Positions 1 through 9,753 of a stretch of DNA of 64,000 bases are shown one piece after another. Origin of the DNA: Prevotella fusca JCM 17724 (GTDB taxonomy: Bacteria; Bacteroidota; Bacteroidia; Bacteroidales; Bacteroidaceae); the NCBI RefSeq assembly GCF_001262015.1, contig NZ_CP012074.1, positions 1,682,501-1,746,500 on the forward strand, given 5' to 3'. How positions within the stretch are numbered: position 1 is the stretch's first letter; each line of letters opens with the position of its first letter. The notes below the pieces were generated by a model. The model ran no database searches. It worked only from the letters and a program-made list of their open reading frames with translations, and had not been told where the DNA came from. Position numbers and translations under genes: made by a program.

Positions 1-300
1 AACTATTTAGTGGATATACTCTTGGGTAGTATTCCTTTTTTTATAGGCGATGTCATAGATTTTTTCTGCAAAGCACACGTAAAGAATTTGGACTTGATTA
101 CACGCTATGTGGAAGGAGATAAGAAAACTATCCGACAGGTGAGGTCGAAGGCTTTGTTGACTGCAATTCTTATTATACTCCTCAGCGTAATTATTTACTT
201 CGTCTTCAGCTTATTGATAGGTGTAACGGAATGGACTTGGAGCTTGATTGTGGCAATGTTTAATTGGCTGTCAGCCTTTTTAACTGGTTCATACAGCTAA
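1..300 (+). CDS. DUF4112-like membrane protein, 5' end outside window
   Basis: The reading frame is open from the first base, so the gene almost certainly begins upstream; the GTG at 10 is just the first possible start inside the window. The visible part begins with GSIPFFIGDVIDFFCKA and HVKNLDLI, which resembles the core of DUF4112 proteins (GSIP-x-GD-x-D-x-x-K-x-N-x-RN-L). Two hydrophobic segments follow, around residues 50-70 and 75-92 of the visible part. Function of the family is unknown. The assignment to DUF4112 is from memory of the motif and not from a search. Confidence 0.7.
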   Translation, partial: NYLVDILLGSIPFFIGDVIDFFCKAHVKNLDLITRYVEGDKKTIRQVRSKALLTAILIILLSVIIYFVFSLLIGVTEWTWSLIVAMFNWLSAFLTGSYS

Positions 301-356
301 GGAATAGCCTCCTTGAAGAGCTGTGTTTTAATGCAATAGTTCGTATTCTGCAATTT

Positions 357-441
357 CTTTTCATGAAGAGAAAGAATTATTTACGTGAAAAGAAATATTT
401 TTCTTCATGAAAAGAAATAATTATTTTCATGAAAAGAAATT
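357..441. repeat. Tandem TTCATGAAAAGAAAT-type repeat in intergenic DNA
   Basis: This A/T-rich stretch has three to four near-copies of a 26-30 nt unit built on (T)TCATGAAAAGAAAT and TTACGTGAAAAGAAAT. A closely related array lies at 13966-14052. It encodes nothing visible. It lies between the DUF4112-like gene and a strong hairpin. Confidence 0.6.
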
Positions 442-448
442 TATAATT

Positions 449-479
449 CTCACAATGATGGCTTGTTCATCATTGTGAG
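449..479. terminator. Perfect 12-bp hairpin, likely terminator
   Basis: CTCACAATGATG at 449-460 pairs perfectly with CATCATTGTGAG at 468-479 around a 7-nt loop. It is followed by a T-rich stretch and lies about 150 nt after the stop of the first gene. The rest of 480-550 shows nothing else. Confidence 0.6.
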
Positions 480-556
480 GATTGTTTGTTTATACGCATG
501 TTTCAACTGTGTTTTATGGATTATAATTTTCTCAGAATTATATTTTTATGGGCAAT

Positions 557-590
557 TTTGTTGTTTTCTTCTCAATATTTAATACCTTTG
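557..590 (+). promoter_or_regulatory. Bacteroidota-type promoter for the lipoprotein gene at 681
   Basis: TACCTTTG at 583-590 fits the -7 element TAnnTTTG. A TTG at 561-563 (within TTTGTTG) sits 19 nt upstream as the -33 element. Confidence 0.6.
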
Positions 591-680
591 TAAAAGACTA
601 AATCTATGTAGAAAGATGGTATGATATTGAGGATATGATACCAGAATACTACTTAACTTGAAACTATAAATGAGAAGTTT

Positions 681-1508
681 ATGAAAAAGTCATTTTTGTA
701 TCTGCTTGCTTTACCTGTACTTATGTTGTTATTTGCAAGCTGTCATAGTGAAGAGGACGACTTTATTGATAAGCCGGATCCGAAGAGTCTTATTATCAAA
801 GGTGTTGCCCGAACGTCAGGAGGTCAACCGTTGCCAGATATAGAAGTGAAGTTGGATTTCAGAGAAGCATCTCTGGTTACTACTAAGGTGTACCATAAGG
901 CAAAGGCCACGACTGATAAAGATGGCAACTATATTATGTTTTTCAATTTAAGTGATGAGGAATTTAAGTCGTTGACAACTCCTGTAGGAGATGATGGTGT
1001 CTCATACAATTTGCAGCTTACATTGGATTTGAATAAATTAGATGACAAAGAGTATCTTTTGCCTTCAGATGATTCAGCGGTGCGTGATCCGAAAGAAAAG
1101 AAACTTTTTTACTACTCTTATAGACCACAAGGGGAGTTACAACTCGGAAAGGTTTACGAGGAGAACATATTTATCCCTCGCAAGCAGCTGGTGAATGTAA
1201 GGGTAGAAAGCAATGGGACTATAAACGAAAAGGATAAGTTTGCTGTCAGGAATAGGGTTAAGTATGGTTTGGAAAGTCAGATGCCTGCTCAATTTGACTT
1301 TGAAGGTGGACTGGTTGATTTCTACAGATCAGTAGCATTGAAGAATACTCATAGCCAACTTATTCAGATTACTTGTGCCGTTGCAGAAGGAAGTAAGATT
1401 GTTTTGTACCGTATTCCAGAAGGAGAGTATAATTATAAGCAGTTCTCATCAGAGGTTGAAGTGCCGGTGACAAAGACAGGAGGAGGGCTCATACTTAGGA
1501 CTTATTAA
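681..1508 (+). CDS. Lipoprotein with carboxypeptidase-regulatory-like domain
   Basis: 275 residues. The N-terminus is a lipoprotein signal peptide with lipobox FASC and lipidated Cys21, so the mature protein should be anchored in the outer membrane or on the surface. Residues ~37-100 contain IIKGVARTSGGQPLPDIEV followed by TTDKDGNYIM, the pattern of a CarboxypepD_reg/CnaB-like beta-sandwich. The remainder is not recognised. It appears to be a single-gene transcript, with a promoter about 90 nt upstream and a hairpin shortly after the stop. Function unknown; a substrate-binding or structural surface role is only a guess. Confidence 0.75.
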   Translation: MKKSFLYLLALPVLMLLFASCHSEEDDFIDKPDPKSLIIKGVARTSGGQPLPDIEVKLDFREASLVTTKVYHKAKATTDKDGNYIMFFNLSDEEFKSLTTPVGDDGVSYNLQLTLDLNKLDDKEYLLPSDDSAVRDPKEKKLFYYSYRPQGELQLGKVYEENIFIPRKQLVNVRVESNGTINEKDKFAVRNRVKYGLESQMPAQFDFEGGLVDFYRSVALKNTHSQLIQITCAVAEGSKIVLYRIPEGEYNYKQFSSEVEVPVTKTGGGLILRTY

Positions 1509-1565
1509 GGCTGTTTTCTCGGTAGTTATTTAGTTTTAGGTTGTTTCTTTATTGGAATAAAAAAA

Positions 1566-1593
1566 TATAGGGGCTAATTTCTTAGTCCCTATA
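1566..1593. terminator. Bidirectional terminator between convergent genes
   Basis: TATAGGGGCTA at 1566-1576 pairs with TAGTCCCTATA at 1583-1593 (one G-U pair, 6-nt loop). An A-run lies on the left and T-rich sequence on the right, so it can serve both the plus gene ending at 1508 and the minus gene ending at 1604. Confidence 0.75.
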
Positions 1594-1603
1594 AGCGATT
1601 TTG

Positions 1604-2089
1604 TTACTTAACGTAGAATGTTATATCCTTTGGAATCTTAACCCATTTGTTATTGACGACAATCTTCATCGTACTGCCAGCAAGTCGGGTCAGCGTGTAA
1701 GTTCCGTCAGAATTGCGTTTCAGTTCGGCTGTGAGGTCTTCACTGCCATAGTCATTGATGATGGTAAGGAGTGCTTTCTTGCCTTTTATGGCAGCATCAG
1801 AAATAATCCACTTGCGCGTGTCACGTACTGCACCGAAGTAGCCCGGTACCTCACCGAATATCTCCTGTCGTGGCACAGTGATGTTATTGTGATAGAAGTC
1901 TATGTCCATCCATACCTGGTATTCATCATTGACAAGATGCGCCTTGAAGATGGAGTCATTGCTTTGTACAGTCTTTCCGTTTTTTGAAGAAGATGTTTCC
2001 TTCTTCGTGTCCGGCAGGTTGTTTTGTGCGATTATGTTGGCAGAGAATGCCAGCATAGCCATTATTGTCAGTACAATCTTTTGTTTCAT
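1604..2089 (-). CDS. Secreted hypothetical protein
   Basis: 161 residues with a clear Sec signal peptide (MKQKIVLTIMAMLAFSANIIAQ, cleavage probably after the AQ). No lipobox cysteine is visible. A polar linker at ~23-45 (KKETSSSKNGKTVQSND) is followed by a compact beta-rich domain with no motif I recognise. TAACTTTG on the minus strand at 2112-2119 could be its -7 promoter element, 23 nt upstream of the ATG. It converges with the lipoprotein gene on a shared terminator. Probably periplasmic or exported. Function unknown. Confidence 0.75.
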   Translation of the reverse strand: MKQKIVLTIMAMLAFSANIIAQNNLPDTKKETSSSKNGKTVQSNDSIFKAHLVNDEYQVWMDIDFYHNNITVPRQEIFGEVPGYFGAVRDTRKWIISDAAIKGKKALLTIINDYGSEDLTAELKRNSDGTYTLTRLAGSTMKIVVNNKWVKIPKDITFYVK

Positions 2090-2171
2090 TTCTATGAATG
2101 TTAGTTAATTGCAAAGTTAATGATTTTAATTAATAAATTATAAGTAGTATTCAAAAATGTGTGGATTAAAA

Positions 2172-2202
2172 TTGTTGCTTTCCTTATTTTGTATTACCTT
2201 TG
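2172..2202 (+). promoter_or_regulatory. Promoter of the glycogen genes
   Basis: TTG at 2172-2174 and TACCTTTG at 2195-2202 are separated by 20 nt, matching the Bacteroidota housekeeping promoter. The ATG of the synthase is 33 nt downstream. Confidence 0.7.
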
Positions 2203-2235
2203 TAGACGGTATGTATCAATATTTTAAAGGAGAAG

Positions 2236-3882
2236 ATGTTGTTTCCGGATTATATTTTTGAGACCAGCTGGGAAGTATGCAATAAGGTCGGAGGAATTTA
2301 TACAGTACTTTCCACTCGCGCAAAGACGTTACAGGACAAGATGAAGGATCATGTTATCTTCCTTGGTCCTGACTGCTGGCAAGACACACCGTCCCCTTAC
2401 TTCAAGGAGGATAAGACGCTGTTTGCAGCCTGGCAGCAGAAAGCTGCATCCGAGGGTCTGTCTGTAAAGGTAGGTCGTTGGGATATTCCTGGTGAACCGA
2501 TAGCCATGCTTGTTGGTTTCCAGTCATTTTTTGAAAAGAAGAGTGAGTTGTTTGGTAAGCTCTGGGAGTATTATCGTGTTGATAGTCTTCATGCTTACGG
2601 CGATTATGACGAATCAGCAATGTTCGCTTATGCTACGGCACTTGTCGTAGAGAGTTTCTATAAATTCTATCTCAGTGAGAAAGATAAGGTTGTCTTCCAT
2701 GCAAACGAATGGCAGACAGGCTTTGCTGCGCTCGTACTGCAGCACCGTCAGCCACAGATAGCTTCCATCTTCACGACCCATGCAACCTGTATCGGTCGCA
2801 GTATAGCGGGTAATAACAAGCCGCTGTACGAATATCTCTGGGTATATAACGGTGACCAGATGGCTTCTGAACTGAATATGGAGAGCAAGCACTCTATCGA
2901 GAAACAGACAGCCCACCACGTTGACTGCTTCACGACAGTGAGCGATATTACGGCAACAGAGTGCAAGGAATTGCTTGACAAGCCGGTGGATGTAGTTCTT
3001 CCCAACGGTTTTGAGAATGACTTTGTACCAAAGGGTGCAACCTTCACAAAGAAGCGTAAGGCAGCACGTAAGCGTCTGCTCGATGTAGCCAGTGCGCTCA
3101 CTGGTGATGATATACAGGATGATGCGTTGATTGTATCAACCAGCGGACGTTATGAATTCCGCAATAAAGGTATCGATGTGTTCATCGAGTCAATGAACCG
3201 ATTGCGTTTTGATGAGAACCTGAAGAAGCAGGTCGTTGCCTTCATCGAGGTTCCGGGCTGGGTGGCAGGTGCGCGTCAGGACCTTGTTGAGCGTCTCAAT
3301 AGCGGCAAGCAGTTTGATACACCGTTGGAGAAGCCAGTGCTTACACATTGGCTCAACAATATGGACAATGACCATGTACTGAATATGCTCAAGTCTGTCG
3401 GTATGAACAATGCGAAGGAAGACAGGGTAAAGGTCATCCTCCTGCCTTGCTATCTGACAGGGGATGACGGTATCATGAACATGAGCTATTATGACCTCGT
3501 ACTGGGCAATGACCTCTGCGTCTATCCGTCTTACTATGAGCCATGGGGCTATACGCCGTTGGAGGCAGTAGCGTTCAAGGTTCCCTGCATCACCACTGAC
3601 CTTGCCGGCTTCGGCTTGTGGGCAAATACAGAGAAGGGAAAGTATAGCGAGATAGAAGATGGTGTGAAGGTTCTGCACCGTACAGATTATAATTATTCAG
3701 AGGTAGCCGAAGGTATTAAGGATACCGTAGCCCGTTACTCTTCCTTTACGAAAGCGGAGGTGAACAAATGCCGTTCAAATGCTGAGAAGCTCTCCCGTAA
3801 AGCCCTTTGGAGTGAGTTTATCATGTATTATGAGCAGGCTTACAACATAGCATTAGAGAAAGCAGCCGCACGAAACAATTGA
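2236..3882 (+). CDS. GT3-family glycogen (starch) synthase
   Basis: 548 residues, of the family that contains fungal and animal glycogen synthases and not bacterial GT5 GlgA. It adds alpha-1,4-glucosyl units from a nucleotide sugar to glycogen in the cytoplasm. Visible signatures are the N-terminal ETSWEVCNKVGGIYTV donor loop, HANEWQTGFA, the TTHATCIGRS segment, and near residue 430 YPSYYEPWGYTPLEA, the GT3 catalytic glutamate region. Length is below the ~700 of eukaryotic enzymes, as usual for the short bacterial forms. The phosphorylase gene follows 49 nt downstream, so the pair makes and degrades alpha-glucan. No glgC is nearby, which fits a UDP-glucose-using GT3 enzyme, but donor choice is inference. 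Confidence 0.9.
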   Translation: MLFPDYIFETSWEVCNKVGGIYTVLSTRAKTLQDKMKDHVIFLGPDCWQDTPSPYFKEDKTLFAAWQQKAASEGLSVKVGRWDIPGEPIAMLVGFQSFFEKKSELFGKLWEYYRVDSLHAYGDYDESAMFAYATALVVESFYKFYLSEKDKVVFHANEWQTGFAALVLQHRQPQIASIFTTHATCIGRSIAGNNKPLYEYLWVYNGDQMASELNMESKHSIEKQTAHHVDCFTTVSDITATECKELLDKPVDVVLPNGFENDFVPKGATFTKKRKAARKRLLDVASALTGDDIQDDALIVSTSGRYEFRNKGIDVFIESMNRLRFDENLKKQVVAFIEVPGWVAGARQDLVERLNSGKQFDTPLEKPVLTHWLNNMDNDHVLNMLKSVGMNNAKEDRVKVILLPCYLTGDDGIMNMSYYDLVLGNDLCVYPSYYEPWGYTPLEAVAFKVPCITTDLAGFGLWANTEKGKYSEIEDGVKVLHRTDYNYSEVAEGIKDTVARYSSFTKAEVNKCRSNAEKLSRKALWSEFIMYYEQAYNIALEKAAARNN

Positions 3883-3931
3883 TAATTCTTTAATAACGAT
3901 ATAAAGATATAACAGTCAAACTATAAAAGTT

Positions 3932-6490
3932 ATGAAAATTAAATCAGATTATTCCAACGAACCTCAGTGGAAAGAGGTAACTGTAAAGTCAACTCTGCCA
4001 ACGGAACTGGCATGTCTTGATGAGATTGCTCACAATATGTGGTGGGCGTGGAATTACGAAGCACGCAACATGTTTAAAGCTATTGACGAGGTACTCTATG
4101 AAGAGGTTGGACATAATCCAGTCCAGCTCCTTGAGCGTCTTAGCTACGACCGTAAGGAAGCTATCGTAAAGGACAAGAAACTGATGAAGCAGGTAAGTGA
4201 TGTTTACAAGAAGTTCCGTGCTTATATGGACGTTAAGCCAAATACCAAGCGCGCTTCTGTTGCTTACTTCTGTATGGAGTTCGGTCTGAACCAGGCATTG
4301 AAGATTTACTCAGGTGGTCTTGGTATGCTCGCTGGTGACTACCTCAAGGAGGCTTCCGACTCAAATGTAGACCTCTGCGCTGTAGGTTTCCTCTACCGTT
4401 TTGGCTACTTCACACAGAGCCTTTCAATGGATGGTCAGCAGATTGCAAAATACGATTCACAGAACTTCAACTCTCTGCCTATTGAGCGTGAGCTTGATGA
4501 GAACGGTAACCAGGTTGTTGTTGACGTGCCTTACCGCAACTATCAGGTACATGCACTTGTATGGCGTGTGAACGTTGGACGTATCAAACTTTACCTGCTC
4601 GATACCGACAATGATATGAACTCAGAGTATGACCGCCCTATCACCCACTCTCTCTATGGTGGTGACTGGGAGAACCGTCTGAAGCAGGAGATTCTGCTTG
4701 GTATCGGTGGTATGCTCACATTGAACAAGCTAGGTATCAAGAAGGATATCTATCACTGTAATGAAGGTCACGCAGCACTCTGCAACCTCCAGCGTCTTTG
4801 CGACTACATTGATGGTGGTTTGACATTCAACCAGGCTATTGAGCTTGTACGTGCTTCTTCACTCTACACCGTTCACACCCCTGTACCAGCAGGTCACGAC
4901 TACTTCGATGAGGAACTCTTCGGCAAGTATATGGGTGATTATCCTGCAAAGCTCGGTATCTCTTGGGACGAGTTCATCGGTATGGGTCGCACCAATCCGG
5001 ATGATCACGGCGAGCGTTTCTGTATGAGTACCTTCGCTTGTAACACCTGTCAGGAGATCAATGGTGTGTCAAAACTTCATGGTTGGGTAAGCCAGAAGAT
5101 GTTTGCACCATTGTGGAAGGGCTATTTCCCAGAGGAGAACGCAGTAGGCTACGTTACCAATGGTGTACACCTCCCAACATGGACAGCAACAGAGTGGCGC
5201 AAACTTTACGACAAGTACTTCGATAAGAGCTTTATGGGCGACCAGAGCAACGAGTCTATCTGGCACGCAATCTATAATGTTCCAGATGCAGAAATCTGGG
5301 AAACACGTATGGCATTGAAGCAGAAGCTTATCAAGTACATCCGCGATAAGTTCACTAAGCAGTGGCTCCGCAACCAGGGTGACCCAGCTAAGGTGGTTTC
5401 TATCCTTGAGCGCATCAACCCTAATGCATTGATGATTGGTTTCTGCCGTCGTTTTGCTACATACAAGCGTGCACACCTCCTCTTTACCGACCTTGAGCGT
5501 TTGGAGAAGATTGTAAACAACCCGGAGCGTCCGGTTCTGTTCTTCTTCTCCGGTAAGGCTCACCCAGCAGATGGCGCAGGTCAGGGACTTATCAAGCGTA
5601 TCTTCGAGATTTCACGTATGCCACAGTTCCTTGGTAAGATTATCTTCCTTGAGGACTACGATATGCAGTTGGCTCGTCGTCTCGTTTCAGGTGTTGACAT
5701 CTGGATGAATACACCGACCCGTCCACTCGAGGCAAGTGGTACATCTGGTGAGAAGGCTGAGATGAACGGTGTCGTAAACCTCTCAGTACTCGATGGCTGG
5801 TGGGTAGAAGGCTACCGTGAGGGTGCCGGATGGGCATTGCCAGAGAAGCGCACCTATCAGAACCAGGGCTATCAGGACCAGCTCGATGCAGCAACGATCT
5901 ACAGTCTGCTTGAGAACGAGATTGCACCTCTCTACTTCAACAAGGACAAGAAGAAGGGCTACTCAGAGGACTGGGTGAAGGTTGTGAAGAACTCTATCGC
6001 AACTATCGCTCCTCACTATACGATGAAGCGTCAGCTTGACGACTACTATGACAAGTTCTATGAGAGTCAGGCTAAGCGTTCTCATAAGCTGGTAGCTAAT
6101 GACAACAAACTTGCCAAGGAGATTGCTCTCTGGAAGGAGTCAGTAGCTGAGCGTTGGGACAGCATCTGCGTTGTTTCAAAGAACGAGGAGGCGTTGCAGG
6201 ACCTCTCTACCGGTCACGAGGTGAAGGTTACTTACACCATCGATGAGCAGGGATTGAATGATGCCGTAGGCCTTGAGCTTGTATTCTTGAAGAATGCGCC
6301 TGTTCATGACATAAACATTCACAAGGTTATTCCGTTCAAGATGGTCAAGAGCGAGGGTAACCACTACACCTTCGAGGCTGCTTTCGATGCAACAGAAGCT
6401 GGTGCTTACAAGTGTGCTGTCCGTATGTATCCTAAGAACAACCTCCTGCCTCACCGTCAGGACTTCGCTTACGTGAAGTGGATTGGATAA
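3932..6490 (+). CDS. glgP: Alpha-glucan (glycogen) phosphorylase, GT35
   Basis: 852 residues. It releases glucose-1-phosphate from alpha-1,4-glucan using pyridoxal phosphate. The N-terminus ([20 protein letters not shown]) matches the DUF3417 region of the short bacterial alpha-glucan phosphorylase subfamily. Other landmarks are [34 protein letters not shown], and [14 protein letters not shown] with the PLP lysine at about residue 608. The ~120 C-terminal residues form an extra beta-rich module. It is downstream of the GT3 synthase without an obvious internal promoter and ends at a strong terminator. Codon use is strongly biased to frequent codons, consistent with high expression. Confidence 0.93.
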   Translation: MKIKSDYSNEPQWKEVTVKSTLPTELACLDEIAHNMWWAWNYEARNMFKAIDEVLYEEVGHNPVQLLERLSYDRKEAIVKDKKLMKQVSDVYKKFRAYMDVKPNTKRASVAYFCMEFGLNQALKIYSGGLGMLAGDYLKEASDSNVDLCAVGFLYRFGYFTQSLSMDGQQIAKYDSQNFNSLPIERELDENGNQVVVDVPYRNYQVHALVWRVNVGRIKLYLLDTDNDMNSEYDRPITHSLYGGDWENRLKQEILLGIGGMLTLNKLGIKKDIYHCNEGHAALCNLQRLCDYIDGGLTFNQAIELVRASSLYTVHTPVPAGHDYFDEELFGKYMGDYPAKLGISWDEFIGMGRTNPDDHGERFCMSTFACNTCQEINGVSKLHGWVSQKMFAPLWKGYFPEENAVGYVTNGVHLPTWTATEWRKLYDKYFDKSFMGDQSNESIWHAIYNVPDAEIWETRMALKQKLIKYIRDKFTKQWLRNQGDPAKVVSILERINPNALMIGFCRRFATYKRAHLLFTDLERLEKIVNNPERPVLFFFSGKAHPADGAGQGLIKRIFEISRMPQFLGKIIFLEDYDMQLARRLVSGVDIWMNTPTRPLEASGTSGEKAEMNGVVNLSVLDGWWVEGYREGAGWALPEKRTYQNQGYQDQLDAATIYSLLENEIAPLYFNKDKKKGYSEDWVKVVKNSIATIAPHYTMKRQLDDYYDKFYESQAKRSHKLVANDNKLAKEIALWKESVAERWDSICVVSKNEEALQDLSTGHEVKVTYTIDEQGLNDAVGLELVFLKNAPVHDINIHKVIPFKMVKSEGNHYTFEAAFDATEAGAYKCAVRMYPKNNLLPHRQDFAYVKWIG

Positions 6491-6516
6491 GAACAGTCTG
6501 AGGACTAATCAATAGT

Positions 6517-6564
6517 AAAAAGCCATTCCTAAACTCTGAAAGGAGTTGGGAATGGCTTTTTTTT
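6517..6564 (+). terminator. Rho-independent terminator of the glycogen operon
   Basis: AGCCATTCC at 6521-6529 pairs with GGAATGGCT at 6549-6557. A further stem (AACTC/GAGTT) lies inside and a T8 tract follows. Confidence 0.88.
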
Positions 6565-6579
6565 CTATGCGGAATATTC

Positions 6580-7030
6580 GGTTCTTCCGTTAAGTGTATA
6601 AGGTTGGAAATAGAATAAAGGTTTATATGCTTGCATGTTTTGACTATCCAAAATCAGATGGTCTCATAAGGGGAGGATAAATTACAAGATAAAATGCAGA
6701 AAAGGCAAATAAATGCTATGCCTACCCATTACCATGTCTTTCCGTCTTCTATGAACAACTTATTCCCATGTCAATCGGAGTCTGTAAACTATTTTCATGC
6801 AACTCAAAACCAATACATGCTCTATTGGCTTCTAAAAGACGCCCAATTGACTTGCAATAGATGCCCTTTTGAGGTCTAACTAACGCCCTTTTGAAGTCCA
6901 ATTAAGCACCTTTTCTTGCACGACTTTATAACTGACTGATTTCCTGTTGGTTGCAAACTTGCTTTTTACATGTGTTTTTACCTTTATCTGTAGATGTTTT
7001 ACTCGAAATTATGTCATGATTTTTCAAGCC
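6580..7030. repeat. Dispersed ~430-450 bp intergenic repeat, copy A
   Basis: This stretch aligns end to end with 57480-57910 (by eye roughly 85-90 percent identical, with one ~20-nt indel). It begins with GGTTCTTCCGTTAA at 6580-6593. Around 6841-6910 it contains short internal repeats of the form GCCCTTTTGA(G/A)GTC. Neither copy holds a conserved open frame, so I read it as a non-coding dispersed element of unknown kind. It occupies the gap after the glycogen operon; nothing else is visible in 6565-6925. Confidence 0.75.
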
Positions 7031-7392
7031 ATTGTCTACAAGTGTTCCCTTGATATAAGAGTTTAATTGCGAAACGCATACTTCAGTGTCATTATCGTCC
7101 GTTATGTTGTAGACAATGAGCTTATAGTCGTAGCCAAACTTATCCTTTTGTTCTGCCGCTGTGTAGTATCGTCCTGTAATGGCATTCAGCGGATAGCCGT
7201 TTACATCTCCCTTCGGCTTCACTTGTCTTTCCCTGTCAGTGAAGCGGCTTGTTTTCTTGTGATATTTAGTTTTCAGTTTATAGGATTGTACCGTCTTGTT
7301 GGTCCGTTCTGTAAAGCTCTTGCCTTACCTTGAGGATGCGTAGAGAACGAAAGGAATAAAATACAGAAACCTTATAGAAGTAACTTTTTCAT
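6926..7392 (-). pseudogene. Probable degraded small secreted-protein gene
   Basis: Reading down from 7392 on the minus strand, ATG AAA AAG starts a signal-peptide-like beginning that hits a stop after six codons; hydrophobic sequence continues in the same frame past the stop. Another frame carries a coherent polar protein from about 7330 (TVQSYKLKTKYHKK, TSRFTDRERQVKPKGDVNGY, ITGRYYTAAEQKDKFGYDY, YNITDDNDTEVCVSQLNSYI). The last ~30 codons of that frame lie inside the dispersed repeat (6580-7030), so the original 3' end was probably altered by the repeat. It sits just downstream of the T6SS immunity array. Family not recognised. Confidence 0.35.
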
Positions 7393-7446
7393 AATCTGAT
7401 GCCTTTTGATAGAACACTCTTTTTATGTGTATCAGACTGTTGCTGT

Positions 7447-7758
7447 TTAGAGGGAAAGTGCGCATACCAGTATGATGGCAGTATTCAATATCAGCAAACC
7501 TGCATATATAATCCTGTAAATGAGGACGGATGATTTTTTATATTCACAGCCCAGCAACAGTACAGAAAGTACAGCCAGAATAATGCTTGTTGCATAATAC
7601 AGCAGATACAGTACCATAGTAGGCTGATATACTTCTGCATCAGTTCTCTCCGTCAGTTCCTCTGCGTCAAACCATGCCCCCTGCATAATGCCCAGAATAG
7701 CAAGGATAAGCACAGGACTGATTGCTGATAATAATTTTAAAAGGAAGGGTTTTCTCAT
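7447..7758 (-). CDS. Small membrane protein, three transmembrane segments
   Basis: 103 residues with hydrophobic segments at about 8-26, 48-68 and 78-101. A loop between the first two holds acidic residues (FDAEELTERTDAEVYQ). No family recognised. It is on the same strand as the immunity array, about 80 nt beyond the last immunity gene, so it could be co-transcribed, but it shares no visible sequence with that array. Confidence 0.65.
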   Translation of the reverse strand: MRKPFLLKLLSAISPVLILAILGIMQGAWFDAEELTERTDAEVYQPTMVLYLLYYATSIILAVLSVLLLGCEYKKSSVLIYRIIYAGLLILNTAIILVCALSL

Positions 7759-7840
7759 TTTCTATTTGTCAATATGATCTTTCTTTCACCACGTCTCGCA
7801 TAGGTGTATTACACCTATATATGTCTTTTAGCTGATGATT

Positions 7841-8368
7841 TTACTCCATATCGTGTTTTAATTTAACAAGTCTTTTGCCATGGACTGCATACTCTTCTGT
7901 TCGTGAGTGTCCGATGCTTGCCCGTTCGTTTAAATCTTCTTCATAATTGAATATTATTTCTATTCTTCGTAGTTGAGGTGTTCTGTCAATCACATGATTA
8001 TATAAATACAAGGCAATAGTGTCTTCTGTGTTTGCTGGTAATGAAAAAAAAGTTGTAGAATCTTCAATATCAACACCGAATGAATATGCGTAGTTCTTGT
8101 TAAAAAAAACAGAATCATTGGGTAAGGGGTCTCCTTTTTCATTTATATTATAGATGTATCTGTCTGGATTCTTCCAATTATTCCTTTTCTCCAACTCCTT
8201 GAAATAACATTCTTCCTTTGCTGAATACTTTGGCTGGTTGTCAGGTTTAGCCCTATGCAATGAGACCCACAGAATATAACGTGTGCAAGTACCCACAGAG
8301 AGGAGAATACAGGTCCACATTGCAATTTGAAGGATAATCCTCTTACTTCTTTTTCTTTCCTTTCTCAT
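7841..8368 (-). CDS. Putative T6SS immunity protein, array copy 6 (A type)
   Basis: 175 residues and last in transcription order of six paralogues. A-type N-terminus (basic MRKERKRSKR, then a single transmembrane segment at ~10-33) with a ~140-residue domain expected in the periplasm. The C-terminal part (ERASIGHSRTEEYAV, GKRLVKLKHDME) is shared by all copies. The middle third differs between copies. Position downstream of a TssD-lipase pair and the membrane-anchored form suggest protection against a periplasm-acting effector. That role is inference from context; no family was recognised. Confidence 0.75.
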   Translation of the reverse strand: MRKERKRSKRIILQIAMWTCILLSVGTCTRYILWVSLHRAKPDNQPKYSAKEECYFKELEKRNNWKNPDRYIYNINEKGDPLPNDSVFFNKNYAYSFGVDIEDSTTFFSLPANTEDTIALYLYNHVIDRTPQLRRIEIIFNYEEDLNERASIGHSRTEEYAVHGKRLVKLKHDME

Positions 8369-8471
8369 ATTTAATGTATGCCCATCTTCTTATTAACTAC
8401 AATGTTCTACCAGATAAAACAGACTTTTCAGCACAGAATTCTCGGAACATATATTTTTTAAACTGAAGATA

Positions 8472-8999
8472 TTACTCTGTGTCGTGTTTTAATTTAACAA
8501 GCCTTTTACCACGAACTGCATACTCACTTTTGCGAGAATGTCCTAAACTTGAACGTTCGTTTAACCATTCTTCATACTCGAATAATATTACTATTTTCTG
8601 CAGTTTAGGAGTCCAACCGATCACATGGTTATATAGATGCAATGCTATGGTATCTTCTGTTTTATCTGGCAAAGAATAAAAAGTTGCAGAATCCTCTATT
8701 TCTACACAAAACATATAGGCATAATTTTTATTCAAATCAACTAAACGTTGATGTAATGATTTACCGCTTTTATCTATATTGTATACGCTCCTACGCACGT
8801 AATCCCACCCCTCTTTTCCTTCTATTTCATTGAAGTACTCTTTCTCCTTGACAGATAACTCCGGCTGATTCCCTGGCACAGGTCGGAATAATGCAGCCCA
8901 TGAAAGATAGCATACACAAATAACCACAAAGGAAAGAATCAATATCCATATTGCAAACCGTAAAATATTCTTTGTCTTTATACTTCTTTTCTTTTCCAT
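8472..8999 (-). CDS. Putative T6SS immunity protein, array copy 5 (B type)
   Basis: 175 residues with the B-type N-terminus (MEKKRSIKTKNILRF, transmembrane segment ~11-35). The C-terminal motif here reads ERSSLGHSRKSEYAV; the KSEYAV variant is shared only with the neighbouring A-type copy 4, which points to gene conversion between subtypes. The spacer before it (9000-9121) carries a remnant of the effector gene's 3' end. Confidence 0.75.
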   Translation of the reverse strand: MEKKRSIKTKNILRFAIWILILSFVVICVCYLSWAALFRPVPGNQPELSVKEKEYFNEIEGKEGWDYVRRSVYNIDKSGKSLHQRLVDLNKNYAYMFCVEIEDSATFYSLPDKTEDTIALHLYNHVIGWTPKLQKIVILFEYEEWLNERSSLGHSRKSEYAVRGKRLVKLKHDTE

Positions 9000-9121
9000 A
9001 CTTAATATATATCTATGTTCTTATTAACCACAACTGTGTTGTCAATCTTATGCCAGGTAAAACGAGTTTTTCAGCATGGAACTTTTGGAATATGTATATA
9101 TTTCTTTGTTAGCTGATGATT

Positions 9122-9649
9122 TCACTCCATATCGTGTTTTAATTTTACAAGCCTTTTTCCACGAACTGCATATTCACTTTTGCGAGAATGTCCTATGCTT
9201 GCCCGTTCATCTAAATCTTCTTCATAATTGAATATTATTTTTATTTTCTGCAGTTCTGGTGTTCTTTCAACCACATGATTATATAAATATAAGGCTATAG
9301 TGTCTTCTATTTTAGTGGGTAAGGAAAAGAATGTTGTAGAGTCTTCTATCTTTATACCAAGGGAATATGTGTAATCTTTGTTAAGAAAAACAGAATCATT
9401 GGGTAAGGGGTCTCCTTTTTCATTTATATTATAGATGTATCTGTCTGGATTCTTCCAATTATTCCTTTTCTCCAACTCCTTGAAATAACATTCTTCCTTT
9501 GCTGAATACTTTGGCTGGTTGTTCGGTTTAGCCCTATGCAATGAGACCCACAGAATATAACGTGTGCAAGTACCCACAGAGAGGAGAATACAGCTCCACA
9601 TTACAATCTTAAGGATAATCCTCTTACTTGTTTTCCTTTCCTTACCCAT
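9122..9649 (-). CDS. Putative T6SS immunity protein, array copy 4 (A type)
   Basis: 175 residues. N-terminus MGKERKTSKRIIL is nearly identical to copies 2 and 6 over ~70 residues. It diverges in the ~85-140 region (IKIEDSTTFFSLPTK, VVERTPELQKIKIIF). C-terminus has the HSRKSEYAV variant shared with copy 5. Starts exactly 1,282 bp from the matching A-type copy 2. Confidence 0.75.
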   Translation of the reverse strand: MGKERKTSKRIILKIVMWSCILLSVGTCTRYILWVSLHRAKPNNQPKYSAKEECYFKELEKRNNWKNPDRYIYNINEKGDPLPNDSVFLNKDYTYSLGIKIEDSTTFFSLPTKIEDTIALYLYNHVVERTPELQKIKIIFNYEEDLDERASIGHSRKSEYAVRGKRLVKLKHDME

Positions 9650-9753
9650 ATTTAATGTATGTCTATGTTCTTGTTAACTACAATGTTCTACCAGATAAAA
9701 CGGACTTTTCAGCACAGAATTCTCGGAATATATATACCCTTTAACTGAAGATA

